A DNA stretch of 22,706 bases from Reticulitermes lucifugus (taxonomy: Eukaryota > Arthropoda > Insecta > Blattodea > Rhinotermitidae): contig JAKCWW010004197.1 in NCBI GenBank assembly GCA_026260175.1, forward strand, positions 19,952 to 42,657. Reading direction: 5' to 3'. Under the pieces are notes generated by a model, which saw nothing but the letters and a program-made list of their open reading frames with translations, did not search any database and was not told where the DNA came from. A program made the position numbers and the translations under genes. Positions 10,474-20,321 of this stretch are shown here, piece after piece (position 1 is the stretch's first letter; every line of letters begins with the position of its first letter).

Positions 10474-11014
10474 GTAAGATATCTCTTAATATTTCATACT
10501 GTTGATGACACAAAATGTGGTTACCTGAAAAAACTGGAAACATCTGGGTAACTTGATCTACAGAATGTCTCTCCTAAGTTATTTATGAAGTTTTTGTTTG
10601 AATGGTGTGTATTATAACACAGGTGCACAAATATGCGTGATTTTTATCGAAATCTTCACTACCATAAAAACTTGAAATAATATGATGTGTGAGTGCAAGT
10701 TTTTGTAATGTCACACAATTGCATAGTTATTGAGGCACAGCTAATATATGACATCCATAAGGACCTGCAGATATTGTGTGTTCAGATGCATTTCACAAAT
10801 AAATATAAAGTACTTCTTACAGTTTCATGCTGTGCATATGCAACAGGGCCAAAATTACCTCTTCACTTTTGATTAAATGTCTGTAATACACTAACACTAA
10901 ATTTTACCAAGCAGTTTTGAATTTGGCTTACTTTGGATGTAGGGCATTTTGAGTCCTTTTCAGTAGGTTTTGCTAGAACTTTATACAGGGGATTTGTGTG
11001 TACTTCATGTAAAT

Positions 11015-11221
11015 CTTATAAGTAGGCTTAGGATTTTATGCAATTTGCACATTGCATATGTAAAATAAAACCACATTTAAACTTTCACTTAGGGCCAATC
11101 CTATAAATAATGAAGTGCTTATTTCATTATTTATAGGATTGGCCCTAAGTGCAAGTTTAAATGTAGTTTTATTCACAAATGCAATATGTAAAATGCATAT
11201 AATCCTAAGCCTACTTATAAG
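11015..11221. repeat. Hairpin element in duplicated intron, copy 1
   Basis: CTTATAAGTAGGCTTAGGAT at the left pairs with ATCCTAAGCCTACTTATAAG at the right, and the inner arms pair around TAGGGCCAATCC/GGATTGGCCCTA almost to the centre. Length 207 bases. It is a MITE-like palindrome. Its right end coincides within a few bases with the start of the retrotransposon and the end of the duplicated block. The matching copy is at 15403-15608, so it was present before duplication. Confidence 0.85.
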
Positions 11222-11317
11222 TGTTGCTGACTTCTTCCTCTTCTTCATCCAAAGGGCCCATCGGCAAAAGCTCCAGATGCACTGCAGCCTTAGGCTTATT
11301 GTGCAGCCCTAAGTATT

Positions 11318-11584
11318 TCATTCAGCACAAGTCATTAATCCTGTGCCTCTTACAAAGAGACACAGGTCTTTTAATGAAGCCATGCTTATATCTTTTGGTT
11401 CAACAAACAGTTTCCCAAAGAACTTATAGTGCTGACAAGCCAACGCCTCACAGCAGCAAATAATGTGGTGCACGGTTTCAGTATCCAACCTGCAAAATCT
11501 GCAGGTAGGATCTCCATCAAAGAGCTCCATAATATTCAGGTGCTTCCTCACAGGAGCATGGCCTGTGAGGAATGCAACTACCAA
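11318..11584 (-). pseudogene. Retrotransposon C-terminal Cys/His region
   Basis: The minus-strand frame reads TGHAPVRKHLNIMEL, then CRFCRLDTETVHHIICCC. The Cys-x2-Cys followed by His-x3-Cys spacing is the zinc-finger-like motif commonly found after RNase H in insect non-LTR polyproteins with RNase H. It lies downstream of the RNase H remnant at 11639-12213 in a different frame, so a frameshift separates them. Confidence 0.75.
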
Positions 11585-11638
11585 TCTTATTTGATGCCTG
11601 CTTAGTTTAAGTAGGTCTTCAGCTCTTTTCTTACATGG

Positions 11639-12213
11639 TCAACTAATAAAAAGTTTGCTATTTTTATGATGTGGTAAATTATTCCAGGTAGTGAGATGTT
11701 GACACACAATCCAGTTCTTAATAGCTTCTCTTGCTGAACACCTAGGTACTCCAAGAGCCGGCCCTGGGCCGAGTAATGGCATATCTGCTTCTTGTCTAGC
11801 AAGTTTATCAGCTTTACCATTACCAGGAATGCCACAATGCCCTGGCACCCATATGAGGGTTACCTTATTCCGGCTTGCCAGTGCAGAGACAGCATCCAAG
11901 CATTCTGCAACCAGTCCCAAAGTCACGTTCGGGCTGCTAAGCTCCTTAATTGCGGCCTGGCTATCAGAAAAAATAAGGATCCGCTTATGTCTATAAGACC
12001 TTCTTATGTTTTCACATGCACATCGGAGAATGGCATGTATTTTGGTTTGAAAAACCGTGCATATTTACCCAGAGGGAAACTGAAGCTTCTGTCTGGTCTT
12101 TTGCCATAAATACCAGACCCTGTTCCTGAGTCAGCCCTAGATCCGTCAGTAAACCAGATTAGAGCATCGTCAGGAAACACTGGATCTTTTGTTTTTCCAA
12201 TACTCCTGGTCAA
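11639..12213 (-). pseudogene. Retrotransposon RNase H domain remnant
   Basis: On the minus strand WFTDGSRADSGTGSG (12213-12004 frame) supplies the first catalytic Asp, CACENIRRS the Glu, IFSDSQAAIKE the second Asp, and WVPGHCGIPGN followed by KADKLAR the last His/Asp pair. So the D-E-D-D set of RNase H type I is readable, but the pieces are in different frames with a shift near 12050. GNGKAD replaces the more usual GNEKAD. The domain degrades the RNA strand of the hybrid made by the element's own RT. Confidence 0.85.
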
Positions 12214-12358
12214 TTATGACCATGAACTTTTTAGTGTGACAGTAAACTGGTATGATGTACACCAACCGCATGTCTAGTAAAGGGTTGCCCACATTTTTCC
12301 AGATAGTTAGCAACCCTGACACTGTTTTAGGAACACTCATTTGCTTAAGTATTGCATT

Positions 12359-12860
12359 CTATAGAGTGCCATCCTCGCCTCCGCCATGATCAACAGGTCT
12401 AGCGGAGTCATATTCAGAAACACTTCCATTGCTGCAGTGGGGGGTCAATTTCATATCCCCAGTAATGGCAAGACAGGCCATTCTTTGAATCATGCCTAAT
12501 TGAGTTTTAGTACTTTTTTGCTTGACCTTGGGCCACCAAACCAAGGCAGCATGGAAAATAAAAGGTGTAATTACCCTAATACAGAGCCAGTGCACCATTT
12601 TATGTCTAAGACCCCATCTCTTACCATACATGCGTCTGGCCACTGCAAAGTTGGTTATGGCTTTTCTGATTGTTTTCTGCAAATGTTGGTTCCAGTTGAG
12701 TCTGGAGTCTAAAATCACTTCCAAATACTTAACCTCCCCAGCATTTTAAGTTCCTTACCATGAAGTGTAAGAGGTCCTAAGTTCTCCACTTTCCTTCTAT
12801 TGGTAGAAGGAACAATGGTTGTTTTATGAGGGCTAATATTTAGACCCTCCTTTAACAGCC
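12359..12860 (-). pseudogene. Retrotransposon RT thumb region remnant
   Basis: The minus-strand frame 12724-12359 reads VILDSRLNWNQHLQKTIRKA, then ARRMYGKRWGL and ITPFIFHAALVWW. The LDSRLNWNQHL pattern and the hydrophobic FHAALVWW are standard landmarks between the RT palm and RNase H in insect non-LTR elements. It connects upstream to the palm through a frame change around 12860. Confidence 0.8.
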
Positions 12861-12863
12861 CAT

Positions 12864-13695
12864 TTAACCACCACGTCCAGGGCGCCTTGCTTGCGTTCCC
12901 TGACAGTGTGCAAATTTACCTTGGACTATGATGACAGTATCATTGGCATAGCCAAATGTGTTAAAGCCTAGGTCATTGGATTCAACCAGAAGTCTATCAA
13001 CAACTAAGTTCCATGAAAGGGGAAACAAACCTCCTCCTTGTGGACATCCCCCTACAATTTGAGCAGTTAAATTACTGCCCATGAGGGAAGAATGTACCAG
13101 TCTGCTTTCAAGCATAGACTTGACCCACCTGCAACAGGTTTCCTCAAGTCCACACTCTCTGGCAGCTGTAGTAATTGCATTAAAGGAGGTTTTGTCAAAT
13201 GCCCCCTCAATATCCAGGAAGGCACCCAATGCAATCTCCTTATCACTCGAGGACTTTTCCAGTCTTTGTACAACGTGGAAGAGTGCTGTTTCTGTAGACA
13301 TACCTGCTCTGTAGGCATACTGATATTTGTGAAGTGGTTTCTGAACCAAGACACTATCCCTGATATGTCTTACCAAGTAATTTCTCAAATGTTTTGAGTA
13401 CAAAGGGCATAAGACTGATGGGTCTCAGGGACTTTGCCTGGGACAAAGGTTTCCCAGGTTTAGGTATAAACACCACCCTGATATGCCTCCAGCTCTTTGG
13501 GATATAACCTAAGGCCAAACTGGCTCTTAGTAATACTAAAAGTTTACCCACCAGCAGTTCAAAACCCTGCTGTAGCATGATATGCATAATTCCATCAATA
13601 CCTGGGGATTTATAAGGTTGAAATGAGAAAATGGCCCATTTCAATTTGTTGAAACTTATAACCCTTCTGGAAACAGCCCAGTCCCCCCTGGACAC
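12864..13695 (-). pseudogene. Retrotransposon reverse transcriptase fingers/palm remnant
   Basis: Two minus-strand frames (13695-13354 and 13403-12864) join by a frameshift near 13390. The first has KSPGIDGI, VVFIPKPGK and LRPISLMPF of the fingers. The second has YRAGMSTETALFHV, motif A as FLDIEGAFD, motif B as GGCPQGGGLFPLSWN, and motif C as FGYANDTVII. Motif C should be YADD; the first catalytic Asp is read as Asn, which should abolish polymerase activity. Together with the frameshift this makes it a dead copy. Confidence 0.9.
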
Positions 13696-13745
13696 ACTCC
13701 ATTTTGAAAACTCCAGTTCAAGACCGTTCCAGCCACCAGAAGGTT

Positions 13746-14194
13746 CTAGAAGTATTTTTGAACCAGGGAAATAAACTCTGAGTAATTCCTCCAGAGTCTC
13801 ATTCTCGGTTTTAGTATATCCTCAGTTTTCCAGCTGGACAGAACTAACTGCACTTTGCCCATCCTTCGAGAGAATCTTCTGGAGTCTGGCACATTCAGGA
13901 GCCTTTTTGATCTCCTCAGAGTGTCTCCTCCAGGTCTCTCTCTTGGCCTGTCTGAGTGCCTTGTTATATTCAGTTCAAGATCTTTTGTAGTCAGTCCAAT
14001 ACCCTGACATCTTCGCAGCACTGAATAATCTGCAAACTTTCCTCCTCCTCTCCGCAGGGTCTTGGTACCACCAGGATATGTTCCTGCTGTACTGCCTCAC
14101 AACTGAAGGACAGTTATCATTTATTTGCAGAAATAATAGCATCATGAAACTGCCTTGCAGCAGTCTAAATCTATAAAGTTAGTGATCCTATCTT
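13746..14194 (-). pseudogene. Retrotransposon EN-RT linker remnant
   Basis: The region between endonuclease and RT has one readable minus-strand segment, RRSKRLLNVPDSRRFSRRM (roughly 13940-13870), typical of the basic linker upstream of RT in these elements. The rest (about 14022-14194) is broken by stops and frame changes. Confidence 0.6.
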
Positions 14195-14815
14195 TCATAC
14201 CATGCAGATAACCCACCAGGTCAGTTTTAAACACTCCCAGTCAGTCCTGCATGGATTACGATAGAATTCAACTGAACAGTCAATTTTCGTAATATTGAAT
14301 TGGATGTATCTGTGGTCCAAACAGCTTACCTCCTCAGTTATATGCCAATCTTTAATAAAATTGCCAGCATAAAAGGTGGCAATAGTAGTATCAATAAATT
14401 CCTGCCTGTTAGATGTAACAAAGGTAGGTCTGTTACCTTTATACATTATGTCCAAATCATTTGCCATAATAAAATTAAACTGAGACTCACCTCTGTTAAT
14501 GTTAGAACTCCCCCAGGTTGTGTGATGCGTTTTTGCATCACAGCCGATGACAAGGTGAGATCCACCAGCTCTGCATCCTGCCACCAGCCTCTCCAACTCC
14601 CTGGGGGGGTGGGGGTTCAAGATCATCATATGGAAGGTATGCCGATCCGAGAATAATCTTCCTCGGCCCCCTGCCACACGACTTAATTTAAACCGCCGTG
14701 AGATCCCTGGGACAGTAATGCATCAACGAAAGTATCTGAAAGACTTTCTTGACTAAAATACAGGTCCTAGGATTCTGGTTGGATCTACTATATATAAGTT
14801 CTCCACCTACTTCTT
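14195..14815 (-). pseudogene. Retrotransposon endonuclease remnant, N-terminally truncated
   Basis: Readable from about 14815 down: KEVGGELIYSRSNQNPRTC, FQILSLMHYCPRDLTAV and a stop, then GSAYLPYD, a shift in a C-run, RELERLVAGC, GGSHLVIGCDAKTHHTTWGS, RPTFVTSNRQEFIDTTIA and SCLDHRYIQFNI. The CDAKTHHTTWG and DHRYI motifs are the catalytic and terminal landmarks of the apurinic-type endonuclease that nicks target DNA for reverse transcription. The first part of the domain is absent and the element ends here, next to the duplicated block at about 14820. Confidence 0.85.
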
Positions 14816-14847
14816 TTAGACTATTGAATTTTGGACATGCTTTCCAG

Positions 14848-14970
14848 ATGAAGGGAATATTGCCTGCCCTGGTGGTTTCTTCACTTGTGACGATGGAGAG
14901 TGCATTCGTGATTCCAAACATTGTGATGGCCATGAAGACTGCAAGGATAAGTCGGATGAATTCAACTGTG
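14848..14970 (+). CDS. LDLa exon 1, copy B
   Basis: Encodes EGNIACPGGFFTC through to CKDKSDEFNC, a full class A module with six cysteines and the CDGHEDC calcium loop. Acceptor GCTTTCCAG, donor GTAAGA, phase 1-1, 123 bases. The Glu in CDGHEDC, where copy A has Val, is the more usual type of residue there, so copy B may be the more conserved version. It splices in phase to the exon at 17396. The extracellular module is expected to bind calcium and contribute to ligand binding. Confidence 0.9.
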
Positions 14971-15402
14971 GTAAGATATCTCCTAATATTTCATACTATT
15001 GATGACAAAATGTAGTTACCTGAAAAAACTGGAAGGATCTGGGTAACTTGTTCTACAGAATGTCTCTCCTAAGTTATTTCTGAAGTTTTTGTAATGTGTC
15101 ACACAACTGCATAGTTATTGAGGCACAGCTAATGTATTACATCCATAAGGACCTGCAGATATTGTGTGTTCAGATGCATTTCACAAGTAAATATAAAGTA
15201 CTTCTTATAGTTTCATGCTGTGCATATGCAATAGGGCCAAAATTACCTCTTTACTTTTGATTAAATGTCTGTAATACACTAACACTAAATTTTACCAAGC
15301 AGTTTTGAATTTGGCTTACTTTGGATGTAGGGCATGTTGAATCCTTTTCAGTAGGTTTTACTAGAACTTTATACAGGGGATTTGTGTGTACTTCATGTAA
15401 AT

Positions 15403-15608
15403 CTTATAAGTAAGCTGAGGATTTTATGCAATTTGCGCGTTGCATATGTAAAATAAACCCACATTTAAACTTTCACTTAGGGCCAATCCTATAAATAATG
15501 AAGTGCATATTTCATTATTTATAGGATTGGCCCTAAGTGCAAATTTAAATGTAGTTTTATTTACATATGCAACACATAAAATGCATATAATCCTAAGCCT
15601 ACTTATAA
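15403..15608. repeat. Hairpin element in duplicated intron, copy 2
   Basis: Counterpart of the hairpin at 11015-11221, with the same TAGGGCCAATCC/GGATTGGCCCTA inner arms and a slightly decayed left end (CTTATAAGTAAGCTGAGG). Confidence 0.85.
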
Positions 15609-15620
15609 ACATTGTTAACT

Positions 15621-16228
15621 TTGCTGCATTTTAAATCATTTTATTTCGCAGCGCAACTGAAATTTTACATGCAAATTTTGTCTTTTATGTGCAAGCTTTG
15701 ACAGATTTTGGTAAAAACTTTACATGAAACACTTACACAGCATTACTGGAAGACAATAAATAGCTAGCTGGGCCAGATGCAGGACCTGGACAGTTCACTA
15801 TGATCTAAACCACGCAGTTGTTGGTGGTAATGATGATATTTATGTGAATATTACTATATGTAAACTTCATTTACTTTAATTTTTATATGATGTTGCACAT
15901 AAGGACATAAATGGATTTGTTTTTCTTGGTTTTTCCCCCTTTCATTAGGCAGGTGCAGGGACAGTACCTCGAATAAAGCACAATTAGTTTCTTCAAAATG
16001 CTAATTCTTCTTTCATCAATCATCCTACTATTGACACTATATGTAGTTGGAGGTACTGACAGAATCATAAACTAAAGCACACGGAAATTTAAGGGTATTT
16101 AATGAAACTGGTATTAAGCAAGAAATACCTAAAAGAAAATGCTCAATTTTTGCTGAAGAGAAATTTGATAAAGAGGCACTAGGCTTGAACATTCTTTGGA
16201 GAAGTCCTCCAATTGTGTTAATCAACTA
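15621..16228. other. Intron, nothing recognised
   Basis: AT-rich intron sequence between the LDLa exon copies and the exon at 17396; no motif recognised. Confidence 0.5.
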
Positions 16229-16700
16229 CATATGCACAGGTAGTCAGTCAAAACACAACACTTTTATTGTAAGTAAAAATATTACCTACAAAATTCACTA
16301 ATTACATGTTTTAACCCGTGGAATGGGACATCCTCAGGTGAGACAGTAATAAAATGTATAAAAAGGATGGCACTCTTGAGAAGAAAGAGGCCTCTTCCAT
16401 CTTAGCATTGCCTTCCTTTGTACAGATTTTTGTATTATCTCACCTGATGATGGCCCATTCTGTGGGCTGAAATGTATTGAGTGAATTTTGTGAAAAAATT
16501 GCTATTTCTAATATAGCAAACTTGTAAGAAAGAGGCCTCTCTTGTCTCAATAGTGCCTTCCTTTGTATACACTTTTCTATTCTCACCTGAGGCTGGCCCC
16601 TTCCGTGGCCTGACACATGTAGTGAGTGAATTTTGTACGTAATATTTCCATTCCAATAAAGGTGTTGTGTTTTGACTGAATTTATTTGTGCATACGTAGT
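16229..16700 (+). mobile_element. Composite tandem/inverted repeat with hammerhead-like core
   Basis: Two direct units start AAGAAAGAGGCCTC at 16381 and 16526, about 145 bases apart; each runs through GCCTTCCTTTGTA to a CTCACCTGA motif and GAGTGAATTTTGT. A third, inverted unit fills 16229-16345: its reverse complement matches 16581-16700, including GTGTTGTGTTTTGACTGA. Direct units plus a partial inverted unit are characteristic of Penelope-like element ends and their small derivatives, and short tandem units with a hammerhead are characteristic of animal retrozymes. No reverse transcriptase is present, so it would be non-autonomous. Confidence 0.6.
16444..16472 (+). ncRNA. Candidate hammerhead ribozyme core
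   Basis: CTGATGA (16444-16450) is followed by TG, a 5-bp stem GCCCA/TGGGC with loop TTCTG, then T and GAAA (16469-16472). CTGATGA, helix II and GAAA are the invariant catalytic parts of the hammerhead. The helix is not closed perfectly next to the core (one T opposite TG) and I have not fixed the cleavage-site triplet or helix I and III, so activity is uncertain. The related copies at 16587 (CTGAGGC...TGACA) and minus-strand 16308-16338 (CTGAGGA...AAAAC) have mutated cores. Confidence 0.4.
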
Positions 16701-17395
16701 TGAACATTCTTCCCTGAAAATCTCAGACTTTTTTTTAAGTATCAAGTTTAGAGTTTTTGTTTCCAAAAATTAATTTCAGCCATATAAAGATGCTGGGAAT
16801 ATGTGCATAAGAACAGAGCATTTCCAGCATCTGCAGTAATTTTGGTAAGTTTTACTTTTAATGTATTGCGCTGTAGGTTTATGGATTCCACTAGGAGTTT
16901 TGAATCTCCACGGTGACTGAATGTTAGGGGCATAAAATATTTCTGCCTGAACATCATGATATGGGGACATTTTCAAGATCAAACCATATAATACAGTAGT
17001 GTATTGCACAGCTCGTTACAGACATGACTGCGATCGATTTATTAAACTTCAGCTGCTTGGAAACATCACTAATTTTATTTTAATTTGGAGAAAAATTTAA
17101 TTTACTATGGCATATGGATTTCCTCTCATACAAACTGAAAAAAAAAAGTTCATAGCAAGCTGAAATTTTCACTGTACTGTGATGGCTTGTTTCTTTGAGC
17201 ACAACTTGTAATGTGTGGACTCGAACGTGGTCTTGCAAAGTATGTACAGTATGTACATCAAAACCTTTAGACTTTTATGCTAATAAATATATTGTCTATA
17301 AGAGATGCACAGCTTATCATTTAGGCACAAGAGAATGTTATAATAATAGAACGTTAACAAGTGTTTATAATGCAGTTTTGTGGCTTAATTTATAG
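16701..17395. other. Intron, nothing recognised
   Basis: AT-rich intron ending in the acceptor TTAATTTATAG before the LDLa exon at 17396. Confidence 0.5.
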
Positions 17396-17526
17396 ATGCA
17401 ATAACCTGCAAAGCGCCTGACTGGTTTCGCTGTGAAACTACAGGACGCTGTGTGAGCCATAGTTTTACCTGTGATGGTAGTGATGATTGTGGTGATTGGT
17501 CAGATGAAGAGGACTGCTATACAAAG
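17396..17526 (+). CDS. LDLa exon 2
   Basis: Encodes [23 protein letters not shown] and [16 protein letters not shown], ending YTK: a complete class A module with six cysteines and intact calcium ligands. Acceptor TTTATAG, donor AAG/GTAAGA, phase 1 in and phase 0 out, 131 bases. It joins upstream to either copy of LDLa exon 1 and downstream to the exon at 18241. Confidence 0.93.
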
Positions 17527-18240
17527 GTAAGAATGCATGTTCTCTTGCGGTTTGTATTTGCACTCATATCAAGCTGTAAAAATTAAGCTATTTTGAAATT
17601 GAGTGGATTTTTCTAATAAAAATAAAATGGTCCCTGACTCCACTTTGTGTCCTGTATATTATTGGAATATACTAATACTTTGTTTCTTAAATTAAGCTGT
17701 AGTTTTGGGTAATGTTTTGATTTATATAATTTGTCCAGTGTGTTGATATTGAGGCAGTAATTTTATCTGCTTTCATAGGATCACAATGTAAATTACTGTT
17801 GGAAATGTCATTTTCAGTGTAAATTAAACTTACATCCAGACTCTTTTGGATTATGAATGCATTTTTCATAAAAGTGCACAAATCATTGAAAAATACAGAC
17901 ATTCAATTTTTGGCGGATTTGTACATGACACAGTTGGACAAGTTTTAATGAAAAATGTTTCTATTGCAAACTAGATTAAAAAGCACAAAGCTTTTTTTTC
18001 CCCAATAACTCATTCCCACATGAATGCCTTCTGGAGACATGATAGATATTTTGTCAATTTTTATCTTTGAAATTCTTAATACATTTAAGGCCTTTGGTGT
18101 GTATAGGGAATGATGTCTAATATTAAATTATTCAGATTGGTTAATTATAAAGAAATTTTAAACACCTTAGTAATTTAAGATCACTGCTCAAAGAAAAAGA
18201 AATACACACTCTATGCTTTATGCACTGAATTTGTGGTTAG
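17527..18240. other. Intron, nothing recognised
   Basis: AT-rich; ends with acceptor TTGTGGTTAG, which has a weak pyrimidine tract. Confidence 0.5.
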
Positions 18241-18375
18241 GAAACATCACCAGCACAGTGTGCACAGGACGAGTGGCTTTGTGTTGACAATAATTGTATC
18301 TTCGCCGAATGGGTGTGTGATGGAAAACAAGACTGCATGGACGGAAGTGACGAATTGCAAGGATGTACCCTTAAA
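18241..18375 (+). CDS. LDLa exon 3
   Basis: Encodes ETSPAQCAQDEWLC, DNNCIFAEWVC, CDGKQDCMDGSDE and GCTLK: a class A module with six cysteines, the Trp-x-Cys-Asp-Gly calcium loop and the SDE acidic end. Phase 0-0, 135 bases, donor GTGAGT. The linker to the next module is very short because the following exon starts at a Met only two residues before its first cysteine. Confidence 0.93.
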
Positions 18376-18899
18376 GTGAGTTTCTATGTTGGCTTCATCA
18401 TGGCATGAAGCACAAGCCTGTGATAAAAGACAGAAGTTTTAATGTAGTAGTTCTGGAAATGAATTATAATTATTTTGAACCAGTTATTTTACTTATCTTG
18501 AAGCTATAAAAAAAACTTTTAAGATTAGATTTGTTAACTTTGTTATTTGTGATTAACGCGTTTGCCTCTGCAGTATAAGTTTTTAGTTTGGTCCTGGTCT
18601 TAATGTAAAATTCCACTTAAAAGGGAGGTGTGAGAAGGACCTTCACAGACTTATGTAATGTGAGAATGAATTTAAATTGAATTAAATTTGAATTTATTTA
18701 CATCTATAAATCCAAAACAGGTTATAATGCCTTGGATATAGAAAAAGTCAAAAAAATATTAGATCTATATACAGTAATTGTGGGTGCAATAAAATTAGCT
18801 TAAAACTGATTTAGCTTACTTTATTTTATTCAAGGTGGGTGGCTATAAAACATATTATTATTATATTATATTATAATATTATTATAAAACAGTATTAAT
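18376..18899. other. Intron with AT-rich microsatellite
   Basis: Featureless apart from a TATTATTATATT-type simple repeat at about 18850-18892. Confidence 0.6.
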
Positions 18900-19560
18900 G
18901 ATTTAGCTTAGTTTATCCTTCTCTATTCCCATTAAGTATTCATCTACAGAGTAGAACGAATGAGCATGTAAATAATTCTTTAGGGCTGATTTAAATTGTT
19001 TATGGTTATCACTTAAAATTTTGATACTTTGTGGGAGACTCTTAAATACTGTTATGCCAGTTGAGTAGACTCCTTTTTGATACAATGATGAAGGTTGGTG
19101 AAATTTATATTTGTCTAGTATTTATGTTATAGACATCAAAATTTATTTTGAATTTATTTTTGCTGTTACCACAAATAAGACAAGTGATATCGTGATGGTA
19201 GATGTAGAATATTTAAATTCTTTAATATATCTCTACATGAGTCTCTATGTCTGCATCCTGTAATAATTCTAATTGTATTCTTTTTTATTTTAAAAATTTT
19301 TGCACTATGTGAAGATTTCCCCCCAAATATTAATCCATAGTTCATAATAGAATGAAAAGAGGCATAGTAAACAATCTTCAGTGTTTCTATGATGTAATGG
19401 GCTTAACTGATCTCACTGCATAGCAAGCTGCACTTAATCTGTGTGTAATTTTTTCAGTGTGAATTCTCACAGACAGAGTGCTGTCTACATATATTCCAAG
19501 ATATTTATATCACGTGCTTTAGAAAGTAATTTGTTAGCACAATTAATGTCCAATTTGAGG
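18900..19560 (-). mobile_element. Jockey-like non-LTR retrotransposon, RT C-terminal fragment
   Basis: Minus-strand pieces in order: KYLGIYVDSTLSVRIHTEK (about 19510-19450), RLSAACYAVRSVKPITS, YASFHSIMNYGLIFGG (about 19365-19315), and at 19085-18903 YQKGVYSTGITVFKSLPQSI to HSFYSVDEYL with a stop soon after. These are landmarks of the thumb and C-terminal end of jockey/CR1-like reverse transcriptases. The pieces fall in different frames with stops, and the palm is missing. It is an old inactive insertion antisense to the host gene inside its intron. Confidence 0.8.
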
Positions 19561-20212
19561 ACAATTTTAAACAAGCAAATTAACCAAGCCATTCAAATGT
19601 ATTTCATTTGTGTATTTAAAGATAGTGAAATGTGTATTTTTATATTTGCACCTGGAACTTTTAAAACATTTTCTATAGTAACATTTTATAATTCACGTCA
19701 TGTTTTCAGAACTCTTCTTTGTAATGGAAACCTGCTTTTGTAGCATGAAATATATCACATATTCTGCTTACCTGCCAGCATCAGTCATGTATTTACTACA
19801 CTGTAATGCTGGCCTGTGGAAAAATTTGTCATGGGAGAATAAAAAACTTCCACATAGATTTATGATGACACCCAACATTTTTAGGTAGTTTCTGTATATG
19901 TATTTACTGTGAAGTCAATAATATACTTAAAAAATAATGGTAATCGTTAGTGATTACTTATCCCGTTTTGGCATATTAGAAAAATATCATACAGTATAGT
20001 ACAGCTTTTCAGTTGAGTGATGTTGAAACAGCATTTAACTCCATGGTTAGAACACAACACTAAGTGGTGAAATACCCATATAAATGGCTAAAATATCTTA
20101 ATACCCCACAATGAATATTGCGAAATATTTTTATCATAGCCTTAGTAGAAAAAATATATTTTTTTCTGCTTGAATTTGGCATTAAAATAATGCACATTTA
20201 TTTCTACACTAG
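19561..20212. other. Intron, nothing recognised
   Basis: AT-rich. May contain more decayed retrotransposon at its left end, but no motif is readable. Ends with acceptor TTTCTACACTAG. Confidence 0.5.
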
Positions 20213-20321
20213 ATGCCATGTACAGATGGATTTTTATGTGATAATCATCACTGCATTCCAATTACTTTCTTTTGCGATGGTTCTGATGACTGCGGAGACA
20301 ACAGCGACGAATCACACTGCC
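20213..20321 (+). CDS. LDLa exon 4
   Basis: Encodes [27 protein letters not shown] and GDNSDESHC: a short class A module with six cysteines and a full calcium site. The Met is internal, not a start. Phase 0 in and phase 1 out, 109 bases, donor C/GTAAGT. Confidence 0.93.

Larger units (their letters stand above)
10323..11235 (+). repeat. Duplicated block, copy 1 (LDLa exon plus intron)
   Basis: Aligns with 14820-15620 in direct orientation. Shared marks are the TTTTGGACATG and TTTCCAG acceptor context, the LDLa exon, intron text such as TACCTGAAAAAACTGG, and the terminal hairpin ending CCTACTTATAA. Copy 1 has an extra segment of about 110 bases near 10590-10705. The left edge is about 10323; the right edge is just after 11221, where the retrotransposon starts. 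Confidence 0.9.
11233..14820 (-). mobile_element. Degenerate non-LTR retrotransposon (EN-RT-RNase H)
   Basis: Read on the minus strand this contains, in order, part of an apurinic-type endonuclease, a linker, a reverse transcriptase with fingers, palm and thumb, an RNase H domain and a C-terminal Cys/His motif. EN plus RT plus RNase H in that order points to the I/LOA/R1-like group of non-LTR elements; the exact clade is not decidable by eye. The 5' end lacks ORF1 and the first part of the endonuclease, a typical 5' truncation. The 3' end is a GAA-rich tail (GATGAAGAAGAGGAAGAAG on the minus strand) rather than poly(A). Several frameshifts and stops make it inactive. It sits exactly between the two copies of the duplicated LDLa exon block. 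Confidence 0.9.
14820..15620 (+). repeat. Duplicated block, copy 2 (LDLa exon plus intron)
   Basis: Direct repeat of 10323-11235. Its left edge (ACTATTGAATTTTGGACATG) touches the truncated 5' end of the retrotransposon, and its right edge continues into ordinary intron after CTTATAAACATTG. It is about 110 bases shorter than copy 1 because of a deletion after GAAGTTTTTGTAATG near 15085, or an insertion in copy 1. Confidence 0.9.

Noticed and set aside
14688..14933. Minus-strand open frame over the LDLa exon
   Set aside because: Its left part is antisense of the LDLa exon; only about 14688-14815 is real, as retrotransposon endonuclease.
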